Assembly: GCA_945918815.1 (NCBI GenBank)
Contig: CAMEIU010000025.1
Span: 1-16,880, forward strand
Length of the DNA stretch: 16,880 nt
Reading direction: 5' to 3'
Source: an uncultured Clostridia bacterium
GTDB taxonomy: Bacteria; Bacillota; Clostridia; Oscillospirales; Oscillospiraceae
Part shown: piece after piece, positions 7,122-13,119 of the stretch
Layout of the letters: each line of letters opens with the position of its first letter
How positions within the stretch are numbered: the stretch's first letter is position 1
Notes under the pieces: generated by a model
The model's database searches: none
Seen by the model: the letters and a program-made list of their open reading frames with translations, nothing else
What the model was told of the DNA's origin: nothing
Position numbers and translations under genes: made by a program

Positions 7122-8228
7122 TTATGCCACCTTCGCGCTGCCCACGGCCTTGGGCTTGCTGGCGGCGTCGATTTCGGCCACGGTGATCACGGTGTTGGAG
7201 CCGACGGTCACCTCGGCGCCGGAGGCGGACAGGGTGGTCCAGCCGCTGAGGGCGGTGCCATAGGTCACGGTCTGGACGGCGGTGCCCAGCTTATAGACCC
7301 AGGTGCAGCCATCCTCCGGCGCACCGGGGTTCAGCAGGACGGTGACAACGCCGTCACCGGTCTGGGCCGTGGTCACATTCAGCTGCCGCAGCACCTCCTG
7401 GGAGCCGTGGTAGTAAATGGCGTCGGCCTTCTCCTCCAGGACGAAGCAGTCATAGACCACGCGGCCCTCCACCAGATAGCCGCTGATCCCGGGAGGATTG
7501 TCGTGGGTCTTGTACTCCTCCAGCTGCTTGGGAGCCGTGGCGGCCATGGGATGGGTCAGCAGGAAGGCGCAGCCGTTGGGCAGGCGGCTGGAGGGCACCT
7601 TGACGATCTTGCAGCCGTCCACCTCGCCGATGACGCCGCGGATCAGCATGTCCTGGGAGGTGTCGCCGTACTTCATGAAGGCGGGATCCTGCTTGAGGAA
7701 GTTGGCGAACTTGTAGGAGCAGAAGGCCACCCGGCCCTTATCGGGGACGTTCTTGTTGCCCAGGGCCTCCATGCCCTGGAGGAACATCTCATAGGCGTTG
7801 GACTTGGTGACGGCGGTGGTGCTGACGTTGCCGCGGGCCGTGGCCTCGGCGGCCAGCTTACGGAACACATAGGCGTCGAACTCGGGGACCCACACCTCCT
7901 TCAGCTGCCGGGCCAGGGCCTTGCCCGCGTCCATGACCATCTGAGACTGGCTGCGGTCGCCCTTGTCGATGATGAAGGTGAAGGCACGGTCCCGGCCCAC
8001 GGTCATGGTCTGAATGTTGCGGGTCAGATCATTGGGGGTGCCGTAGCGGTTGCTGCCGGACCGGCTGTAGTCGGTCATGGCCACCGTGGGAATGGAGTAG
8101 ACGTTGACCGTCCGCACCCCGGTGAAGGAGTAGTCGTTGTTGAGGGCCAGCATGGCCTGGGACTCTCTGGAGAACCGCTCGTCTACCTTCTTTGCGTACT
8201 TGCTTGCGAGATTTCTGGTTTCACTCAT
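7122..8228 (-). CDS. phage major capsid protein, P22 coat-like HK97-fold family (368 aa)
   Basis: The product starts MSETRNLASKYAKKVDERFS. The start was chosen because AAAGGA lies at normal spacing from this ATG. Another ATG two codons upstream is too close, and a longer 419-codon reading crosses a terminator and is not credible. The conserved stretches are VNVYSIPTVAMTDYSRSG (42-59), a basic and acidic E-loop-like region (RDRAFTFIIDKGDRSQSQMV), QDMLIRGVIGEVDGCKIVKV (192-211), and THDNPPGISGYLVEGRVVYD (241-260). I recognise this pattern from P22 coat protein 5-like capsids of Clostridia phages. The C-terminal ~75 residues (290-368) form an extra beta domain (CTWVYKLGTAVQTVTYGTAL), probably displayed on the capsid surface. 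No scaffold, protease, portal or terminase gene precedes it; a spacer and a MATE pseudogene do. Confidence 0.82.
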   Translation of the reverse strand: MSETRNLASKYAKKVDERFSRESQAMLALNNDYSFTGVRTVNVYSIPTVAMTDYSRSGSNRYGTPNDLTRNIQTMTVGRDRAFTFIIDKGDRSQSQMVMDAGKALARQLKEVWVPEFDAYVFRKLAAEATARGNVSTTAVTKSNAYEMFLQGMEALGNKNVPDKGRVAFCSYKFANFLKQDPAFMKYGDTSQDMLIRGVIGEVDGCKIVKVPSSRLPNGCAFLLTHPMAATAPKQLEEYKTHDNPPGISGYLVEGRVVYDCFVLEEKADAIYYHGSQEVLRQLNVTTAQTGDGVVTVLLNPGAPEDGCTWVYKLGTAVQTVTYGTALSGWTTLSASGAEVTVGSNTVITVAEIDAASKPKAVGSAKVA

Positions 8229-8337
8229 GTTCATGCTTCCTTTCTGAATTTCAAAAATTTTGGTTGTTTCCGAACGCCGTGCTTTCCTTCGCCCCTCCCC
8301 TCCGTGCGCCACGGCCTGCGCGCCTGCGCCGGGAATC

Positions 8338-8377
8338 AAAAAACGCCCTCGACCGGAAAATCCGATCTTAGGCGTTT
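8338..8377 (-). terminator. intrinsic terminator between MATE pseudogene and capsid gene
   Basis: On the minus strand, AAACGCC (8377-8371) pairs with GGCGTTT (8347-8341). Inside lies a second stem, GATCGGA with TCCGGTC (one G-U pair) around a TTT loop. A six-U run follows at 8343-8338. It would stop transcripts coming from the TetR-MATE unit, and also transcripts from the promoter at 8443-8451 before they reach the capsid gene unless they are antiterminated. Confidence 0.8.
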
Positions 8378-8436
8378 CCATATTTTGGCGCGCTCCGGAA
8401 GGGCCTTATTTTGTGCCCTCCCGGCTATCGCACCTA
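8338..8436 (-). ncRNA. candidate two-hairpin small RNA or attenuated 5' leader
   Basis: This is the roughly 100-nt span between a predicted start about seven bases after the -10 element and the U-run of the terminator. The first hairpin is a 10-bp stem, CCGGGAGGGC (8424-8415) with GCCCTTCCGG (8404-8395), one G-U pair, loop ACAAAATAAG. The second is the terminator hairpin. I compared it mentally with common riboswitch cores (TPP, SAM, c-di-GMP, fluoride, guanidine, ZTP) and found no match. It may be a stand-alone small RNA, or the leader of the capsid operon with regulated read-through. The prediction is from promoter and fold only. Confidence 0.4.
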
Positions 8437-8442
8437 TTATAT

Positions 8443-8471
8443 ATTATATCACAGAAATAACTCTCATTTAC
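8443..8471 (-). promoter_or_regulatory. extended -10 promoter upstream of capsid operon
   Basis: On the minus strand, TGATATAAT (8451-8443) is a perfect extended -10 element (TG-N-TATAAT). The -35 position, 17 bases upstream (8471-8466), holds GTAAAT, a poor match that an extended -10 can offset. It lies about 215 bases before the capsid start and just before the terminator-bearing leader. Confidence 0.6.
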
Positions 8472-8490
8472 TATCATTTACTATCATTTT
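8461..8490. repeat. three tandem decamers overlapping the -35 region
   Basis: Three consecutive 10-base units read CTCTCATTTA, CTATCATTTA and CTATCATTTT on the plus strand. They cover the -35 area and the bases upstream of the promoter at 8443-8451. In-register decamers, close to one helical turn, are a common layout for cooperative repressor or activator binding. They lie in an AT-rich island (about 8430-8530) unlike the GC-rich surroundings. Confidence 0.65.
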
Positions 8491-8546
8491 CTGCCATATA
8501 TTGGTAATTTTAAGGGTTTTTAAAGGATTTTACGGTTGCCCCGCCG

Positions 8547-9414
8547 TTACCTTCCGGCCTCTCCCGTCTGACTTGCCATGCGCTCCGACGCAATTCGTTT
8601 CATGGCTTTGATGGAGCACACGCAGACCAGAACCGTCAGCACGTCTGCCGCCGGCTGGGACGCGTAAATTCCAAAGATGCCGAACAGCTTCGGCAGGCAC
8701 AGAATAAACGGGACGTAGAACAGTCCCTGGCGGATCACGGAAAGGAACAGGCCGTATTTCGACGCGCCGATGGTCTGGAAGGTGATGGTCATCATATAGC
8801 ACAGGCCAAAAGCGGGATAAAGGGCGACCTGCGAAATCAGCAGCCACTTTCCGTAATCCACAATGACCGGATTCTGATTGAACAGCAGAATCAGCTGGCT
8901 CGAGAGCAGGATATAGACGGCCTCCACCGCCACCGTCAGCAGCAGCGCGCCCTTGAGCGCGAAGCGGACGGATTGATGGAAGCGGTCTTCCATTTTTGCG
9001 CCGAACGCATAGGCGGCAACCGGCTGATAGCCCTGCATAAAGCCCATGACCACATAGCATCCGATGAGGATCAGCCGCTGCACCACGCCATAGGCGGCAA
9101 TGATCTCGTCCGCATTGGGCAGGGGCTTGGCTGCAATGTTGGTCAGGGAAGACGCCACGGACAGGCAGATCTGAATCACCGCCGTGGGGATGCCGATGGC
9201 CGCCACCGTGCGAATGAAGCCCCAGCTCAGATGGAACGCCCACGGCAGTCAGCGCAATATCGGAACGCAGCATTCCAATGTAAACCGTATCCACGATATT
9301 ATAAACGGCTTTTGCAAGCAGAGCCAGCGTAGCCGGAAGCGCCAGCTTCACAATGGCCTTGGAGGGCTGCATCTCTCCAAGAATGGAGGCGGAATTTTTC
9401 TGTTTGTCGGACAT
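8547..9414 (-). pseudogene. MATE-family efflux transporter, internally deleted and frameshifted
   Basis: The first 60 codons (9414-9235) encode a normal MATE start, KLALPATLALLAKAVYNIVD then TVYIGMLRSDIALTAVGV, covering the first membrane span and part of the second. The reading frame then changes near 9234-9238 and continues as FHLSWGFIRTVAAIGIPTAV, the start of the second six-span half. It then runs 230 codons to the stop with AAYGVVQRLILIGCYVVMGF and the family-typical GYQPVAAYAFGAK. MATE proteins are about 450 residues long. Here about 160 residues (end of span 2 to span 6) are missing, and the halves are out of frame. A large deletion plus shift is the simplest explanation. The ATG lies one base after the stop of the TetR gene. 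The original role was drug/cation export coupled to Na+ or H+. Confidence 0.85.
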
Positions 9415-9415
9415 G

Positions 9416-10033
9416 TTATGGTTTACTCCTTTCAACAACGCCGTACAGCAGGATGTTCAGCTCCCTGCGGCAGCGATTCTCTCTGTCTTGGAATGCCTCG
9501 GGTGAGAGAGAGCCCGAGCGGTATTTCGCATTGATAAAGTCCTGAAACTCCCGGAACGTCTCCACAACCTCCTCCATTGTCATATGCGGCTGAAGGGGGA
9601 GCGGACGGAGCAGCTGTGTCAGGATATCCACCGTGAAGTCGTCAAATGGCTGCTTGCGTTTTTGGATTTCCGCTTCCAGATGCTGCGGCGGCGAAATAAC
9701 CGCTTCACAGAAAATCGGCTGATAGACCGGATTCTCCCGGAAAAAGGCCATGCGGACGGAAAAATACGTTTCCAGCTGTTTTTCCGTGTCCTGGGGATCG
9801 ATGACCAGCGCATTGCGGAGATACGCCGTCAGCCTTTGAAAGCATTCCTCTACGCAGGCCAGGTACAGCGCATCCTTCGTATCGAAATAGTGGTAAATGA
9901 TTCCTTTTGAAAACATCTGCGCCGCGCATATGGTGTTTAAAGAACTGGCGCCATATCCCTGTTTTGCAAACTCGGCCAGGGCGCCGTCCATGATCCGCCG
10001 TTTGGTCTGCTGATTTTTTGCTTCCCGGTTCAT
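9416..10033 (-). CDS. TetR/AcrR-family transcriptional regulator (205 aa)
   Basis: The product starts MNREAKNQQTKRRIMDGALA. The start is fixed by GGAGG seven bases upstream. The N-terminal DNA-binding domain is canonical: EFAKQGYGASSLNTICAAQM then FSKGIIYHYFDTKDALYLAC, with the helix-turn-helix at about residues 30-50 and the conserved YHYF-TKDALY. The C-terminal ligand and dimer domain (70-205) is helical. The length is usual for the family. The gene is first in an operon with the MATE exporter, whose ATG begins one base after this stop, so it probably sensed an exported toxic compound and repressed its own operon. Three palindromes around its promoter support autoregulation. It looks intact although the transporter it should control is broken. 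Confidence 0.92.
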   Translation of the reverse strand: MNREAKNQQTKRRIMDGALAEFAKQGYGASSLNTICAAQMFSKGIIYHYFDTKDALYLACVEECFQRLTAYLRNALVIDPQDTEKQLETYFSVRMAFFRENPVYQPIFCEAVISPPQHLEAEIQKRKQPFDDFTVDILTQLLRPLPLQPHMTMEEVVETFREFQDFINAKYRSGSLSPEAFQDRENRCRRELNILLYGVVERSKP

Positions 10034-10050
10034 GATCGCACCTCCAAATA

Positions 10051-10105
10051 ATTGACCACCTGGTCTATCCACTGGATTATAGCACAAATTAACCACTTGG
10101 CCAAT
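10051..10105 (-). promoter_or_regulatory. TetR autoregulated promoter with two full and one partial operator palindromes
   Basis: The promoter on the minus strand is -35 TTGGCC (10104-10099), a 17-base spacer, and -10 TATAAT (10081-10076). Palindrome 1 (10051-10068) and palindrome 2 (10088-10105) share ATTRACCACYTGGYCWAT. Palindrome 2 covers the -35, and palindrome 1 lies at the start of the transcript. Between them, ATCCACTGGAT (10067-10077) is a weaker, perfect odd palindrome touching the -10. Binding at these sites would block RNA polymerase. Confidence 0.8.
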
Positions 10106-10127
10106 CTTTTTCTGCATGGACATCCAT

Positions 10128-10160
10128 AAAAAACCCGCTCCGGTCGAAACCGAAGCGGGT
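10128..10160 (-). terminator. strong intrinsic terminator after the sulfur-redox unit
   Basis: On the minus strand, ACCCGCTTCGGT pairs with ACCGGAGCGGGT (12 bp, one G-U) around a UUCG tetraloop (10148-10145), followed by a U-run (10133-10128). It lies about 150 bases after the reductase stop and just upstream of the TetR promoter, separating the two units. Confidence 0.88.
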
Positions 10161-10208
10161 AAAGCAGGCGCGTTTTTCTATCCGTGTCATGGTTGTGAAA
10201 AAAGATTT

Positions 10209-10281
10209 TGTAGGGCACGGCCGCTGGACGTGCCGCCACGCAGGCCGCAGTCCAGACCGGCCTCTCTTGCCCTTCGGGCAA
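10209..10281. repeat. compound hairpin repeat region (GTAGGGCACGG type)
   Basis: This lies in the gap between the TetR promoter and the reductase stop. GGCACG (10214-10219) pairs with CGTGCC (10229-10234). Overlapping that, GGCCGCTGGAC (10219-10229) pairs with GTCCAG-AC-CGGCC (10250-10262). A separate hairpin, TTGCCC-TTC-GGGCAA, spans 10267-10281. These mutually exclusive stems look like a degraded mosaic of the dispersed GTAGGG-type repeats. Short frames crossing it are not credible genes. Confidence 0.65.
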
Positions 10282-10312
10282 TTCACCTTCCCGCCCCCTG
10301 CAGCGTCCGCAC

Positions 10313-11263
10313 TCAGCAGGTGGCGCCGCCGGTCAGATGGAGCTGGGCGTCCAGAATGGCCTGCTTCCGGCCCAGGATATCGTCGGAGAGGATTTCCTTC
10401 TCCACATAGTCGAAGCCCAGCCGGTCGATGGTGTCGGCGAAGCGCTCGCCGGTCTTGCCCTGCTCCCGGTAGAACAGGATGGCCTTCTCCACGGTGTTCA
10501 GCACGTCCTCCTCGCTGGTGAAAATCTTGCGGAGGGGACGGCCATGGGTGATCTTCTTGCCCCAGCGGCCGCCGATGTAGATCCGATAGCCGGGGGTACC
10601 CTCTTCAATGGCGTCGAAGGGACACTTGCCGATGCAGCGGCCGCAGTTGTTGCACAGGTCCTGATCCAGGTAGATCTCCCCGTCCTCCAGCTTGGCCGCG
10701 CCCATGGGACAGGCGTTGGCAACCTGGCACTTCTTGCAGCCGTTGCAGGAATCCACATCCACCACCGGGACCAGCTGGCCCATGATGCCCAGGTCGTTGA
10801 GGGTGGGCTTCACGCAGTTGTTGGGACAGCCGCCGCAGGCAATCTTGAACTTGTGGGGCAGCTTGACCGTGTGGTAGCCCAGATAGAACCGCTCGTGGAT
10901 CTTCTGGCTCAGGTCGAAGGTATCGTAGAGGCCGTACTGGCAGGTGGTGCCCTTGCAGGAGACCACGGGGCGCACCAGGGAACCGGTGCCGCCGGTGACG
11001 AGGCCGGCCTGGGCGATGAATTCCTGGAAGGCGGGAATGTCGTTGAAGTGGACGCCCCGGACCTCCACGGTCAGGCGGACGGTGAATTCCACCTCGCCGT
11101 TGCCGAACTTTCTGGCGGCCTCGGCGATGACAGCCGCCTGCTCAGCGGTGATTTTGCCGTTGACGGTGATGATGCGGGCGTTGAACAGGTCGGTGCCCTT
11201 GTTGTTCAAAAAGCCCATCGCTTTGACGCGTTTAATCTCTCCAGCAGGAATGGTGCAAGCCAT
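10313..11263 (-). CDS. siroheme-type sulfite/nitrite reductase-like protein with 2x[4Fe-4S] ferredoxin domain (316 aa)
   Basis: Residues 1-95 form the ferredoxin-like half domain of nitrite/sulfite reductases (RLTVEVRGVHFNDIPAFQEF). The cluster and siroheme ligands are CKGTTC (103-108) and CGGCPNNC (143-150). A ferredoxin insert with two complete [4Fe-4S] sets follows: CNGCKKCQVANAC (173-185) and CNNCGRCIGKCP (204-215). The C-terminus is YRIYIGGRWGKK. The length fits AsrC-like or archaeal-type sulfite reductases, which are single-gene siroheme enzymes of about 220-340 residues. The first pair is spaced C-x4-C, not the common C-x5-C. Probable role: six-electron reduction of sulfite (or nitrite) in the cytoplasm. 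The substrate cannot be decided from sequence. It lies 99 bases downstream of the flavoprotein gene and has AGGAG before the ATG. Confidence 0.85.
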   Translation of the reverse strand: MACTIPAGEIKRVKAMGFLNNKGTDLFNARIITVNGKITAEQAAVIAEAARKFGNGEVEFTVRLTVEVRGVHFNDIPAFQEFIAQAGLVTGGTGSLVRPVVSCKGTTCQYGLYDTFDLSQKIHERFYLGYHTVKLPHKFKIACGGCPNNCVKPTLNDLGIMGQLVPVVDVDSCNGCKKCQVANACPMGAAKLEDGEIYLDQDLCNNCGRCIGKCPFDAIEEGTPGYRIYIGGRWGKKITHGRPLRKIFTSEEDVLNTVEKAILFYREQGKTGERFADTIDRLGFDYVEKEILSDDILGRKQAILDAQLHLTGGATC

Positions 11264-11310
11264 AGTTTCTTTCTCCTTTTCTTTTTTGGTATTTGCCCGT
11301 TTTATATGGT

Positions 11311-11360
11311 TCGTAGGGGCGACCCTTGCGGTCGCCTGCCACAGGACCCCGTAGGGGCGG
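11311..11360. repeat. dispersed GTAGGGGCG hairpin repeat, copy C plus half copy
   Basis: GGCGACC (11318-11324) and GGTCGCC (11330-11336) form a 7-bp stem with loop CTTGC, preceded by CGTAGG. A second CGTAGGGGCGG (11350-11360) begins without its partner arm, so it is a truncated copy. They occupy the gap between the flavoprotein and reductase genes, and a hairpin here could tune the ratio of the two products. Confidence 0.75.
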
Positions 11361-11362
11361 AA

Positions 11363-12985
11363 TCATTCAAAGCTCGTAAACAGGTTGCCGCCCTCCAGGA
11401 CCTTCACGTTCTTGTAGCCGTAGGCCCGCAGGCGGTTCTGGGTCAGGTAGGCCCGCTTGCCCTTGTTGCAGACCAGAAGCAGCTTGTCCTCCAAGCCGTA
11501 GCCGGGCAGGGGACCGTCGATCTTGGTCAGGTCCACGTAGGGCACGCCCTCCATGGCGGGCTGGATGGACACGTCGATGAGCTGCCAGCCCTCGGCCTTG
11601 CCCTGGGCGTATTCCAGGGGGGTAAAGCTGTCCAGGACGCCGTCCAGCTTGTTCTTCAGCACGTTGAGGGTGTGAGCAAAGGGATGGATGGCCGTGGAGA
11701 AGGGCGGAGCGTAGGCGAAGTCCGCGCCGTCCAGATCGTCCAGGGTGGCCTTGCACATGAGGGCCGTGACGGCGATGTCCACAATCTTGTCCACCGCGCC
11801 GGGACCGGCGACCTGGACGCCCAGGAACCGCCGGGTATTCCGGTCGGCGATCATCTTCATGGCGAAGGAGGCCGCGCCGGGCATGTAGTGGGCCTTGTCG
11901 TCCACAATGGTCACTACGCTGATGGGATCAAAGCCCTCGGCCGCGGCCTGGGCCTCGGTGAGACCGGTGCGGCCCACATTCATTCCCGGCAGCTGGCACA
12001 CGGCGGTGCCCAGACTGCCGCGGTATTTCACACTTTTACCCATGATGTTCTGGGCCACAATGCGGCCGCTGATGTTGGCCGTGGAGCCCATGGGGGACCA
12101 GGCGGGCTTGCCGGTGACGGCGCTGCGGACCATGGCGCAGTCGCCCACGGCGTAGACGTCCGGGTCGTTGGTCTGGCCCTGCTCGTTGGTCAGCAGGGTG
12201 CCCTTGAACATTTCCAGGCCCGTGTCGCTGAGGAAGGCGGTGTTGGGCCGGATGCCCGCGCTGAGCACCACCAGGTCGCACTTGTAGGCCTTCCGGTCGG
12301 TCAGCACCTTCTTCACCTTGCCGTCAGCCCCCTCCAGGGCCGTGACCTTCACGCCGGTGACCACGGGGATGCCCGCGTCCAGGAGCTTCCCTTCAATGTA
12401 GGCTGCAAATTCCTCGTCAAAGCCGGGCAGGGCATGGGGCGCCATATCCAGCACGAAGGGCTTCACGCCGTCCTTGGCCAGGTTTTCGGCAATTTCCAGG
12501 CCGATGTAGCCCGCGCCCACCACCACGGCCCGCTTGATCTCGCCGCCGGAGACCAGCTCCCGCAACGCCACGGCGTCGTCCGGGGTCCGCATGAAGAACA
12601 CATTTTCCAGGTCCAGGCCCTCGATGGGCGGCCGGATGGGGCTGGCGCCGGTGGCAATGACCAGCTTGTCGTAGTCGTAGACCGTCTCCGCGCCGGTGTC
12701 CAGATTCACGGCCGTGACCTGTTTGGCGGCCCGGTCCACCTTGGTGGCCTCGGTGCGGACCAGAACCTTGGCGCCGGTCAATGCCTCCAGCTTGGCGGGG
12801 GTGTTGACGATCAGGCCGCTCTTGTCTTCGATGACGTGGCTCACATAATAGGGCAGGCCGCAGCCGGCGTAGGAGATATCGGAGCCCTTGTTGAGAACCA
12901 CGACCTCGTTGGACCGGTCCTCCCGCATGAGCTTCGCGGCGACCTTGGTGCCCGCCGCCACGCCGCCAAGTACGATGATTTTCAT
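11363..12985 (-). CDS. CoA-disulfide / NAD(P)H persulfide reductase-like flavoprotein with rhodanese domain (540 aa)
   Basis: The domains in order are: FAD-binding Rossmann (KIIVLGGVAAGTKVAAKLMR, 2-21); redox-active Cys42 in SYAGCGLPYYV; NAD(P)-binding (VVVGAGYIGLEIAENL, 154-169); second FAD motif (DVYAVGDC, 276-283); dimerisation domain (to about 450, including AIHPFAHTLNVLKN); and a C-terminal rhodanese domain (about 455-540) with catalytic Cys506 in VCNKGKRA. A single Cys in CGLPYY rather than a CxxxxC pair is the mark of the CoA-disulfide reductase, NADH oxidase and persulfide reductase group. The rhodanese fusion points to reduction of persulfide or polysulfide, or to sulfane-sulfur transfer. 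The start MKIIVLGG is set by GGAGG; a longer frame begins before the ribosome binding site. It leads a two-gene unit with the sulfite reductase-like protein and is divergent from a LysR regulator. Confidence 0.9.
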   Translation of the reverse strand: MKIIVLGGVAAGTKVAAKLMREDRSNEVVVLNKGSDISYAGCGLPYYVSHVIEDKSGLIVNTPAKLEALTGAKVLVRTEATKVDRAAKQVTAVNLDTGAETVYDYDKLVIATGASPIRPPIEGLDLENVFFMRTPDDAVALRELVSGGEIKRAVVVGAGYIGLEIAENLAKDGVKPFVLDMAPHALPGFDEEFAAYIEGKLLDAGIPVVTGVKVTALEGADGKVKKVLTDRKAYKCDLVVLSAGIRPNTAFLSDTGLEMFKGTLLTNEQGQTNDPDVYAVGDCAMVRSAVTGKPAWSPMGSTANISGRIVAQNIMGKSVKYRGSLGTAVCQLPGMNVGRTGLTEAQAAAEGFDPISVVTIVDDKAHYMPGAASFAMKMIADRNTRRFLGVQVAGPGAVDKIVDIAVTALMCKATLDDLDGADFAYAPPFSTAIHPFAHTLNVLKNKLDGVLDSFTPLEYAQGKAEGWQLIDVSIQPAMEGVPYVDLTKIDGPLPGYGLEDKLLLVCNKGKRAYLTQNRLRAYGYKNVKVLEGGNLFTSFE

Positions 12986-13036
12986 GATGCTGTCTCCTCC
13001 AATCCAATGTTGCAGTTTTTCCATTCTTTGCGTATA

Positions 13037-13065
13037 ATTTTATCATCCGAACCCATAGATGTAAA
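13037..13065 (-). promoter_or_regulatory. promoter of the sulfur-redox unit
   Basis: On the minus strand: -35 TTTACA (13065-13060), 17-base spacer, -10 TAAAAT (13042-13037) with an upstream TG (extended -10, TGATAAAAT). Predicted start is near 13030, leaving a 45-base leader to the flavoprotein ATG. Confidence 0.65.
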
Positions 13066-13086
13066 ATACAAATTAGCGAAGTTTCC

Positions 13087-13103
13087 TATTGATTTTTTCA
13101 ATA
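13087..13103. promoter_or_regulatory. LysR-type regulator box (perfect T-N11-A palindrome)
   Basis: TATTGA-TTTTT-TCAATA is a perfect 6-5-6 inverted repeat containing T-N11-A, the canonical LysR binding site. Its centre (13095) lies about 65 bases upstream of the predicted flavoprotein transcript start, the usual activation distance. It also lies 16 bases before the LysR ATG, where binding would repress the regulator itself. Confidence 0.75.
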
Positions 13104-13119
13104 CTGGGAGGAACATCCA

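Noticed and set aside
7122..8228. Capsid gene as an encapsulin
   Set aside because: The sequence pattern is that of P22 coat-like phage capsids, and it is followed by connector, hub and fibre genes, not by an encapsulated enzyme.
7122..8381. Longer 419-residue reading of the capsid gene starting METPKIGF
   Set aside because: The extra 51 codons cross the intrinsic terminator and have unlikely composition. The MSETRNLASK start has a good ribosome site and the expected capsid N-terminus.
8338..8436. Calling the capsid leader a known riboswitch
   Set aside because: I found no conserved core of the common classes; only a promoter and two hairpins can be supported.
8530..9438. 302-residue frame through the MATE region read straight on
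   Set aside because: After about residue 60 it turns into Arg/Gly/His-rich nonsense, while another frame continues the transporter sequence. The real state is a frameshifted pseudogene.
10030..10286. Small frames in the spacer between the TetR and reductase genes
   Set aside because: They run across the TetR promoter, a terminator and repeat hairpins, and have no ribosome site or conserved pattern.
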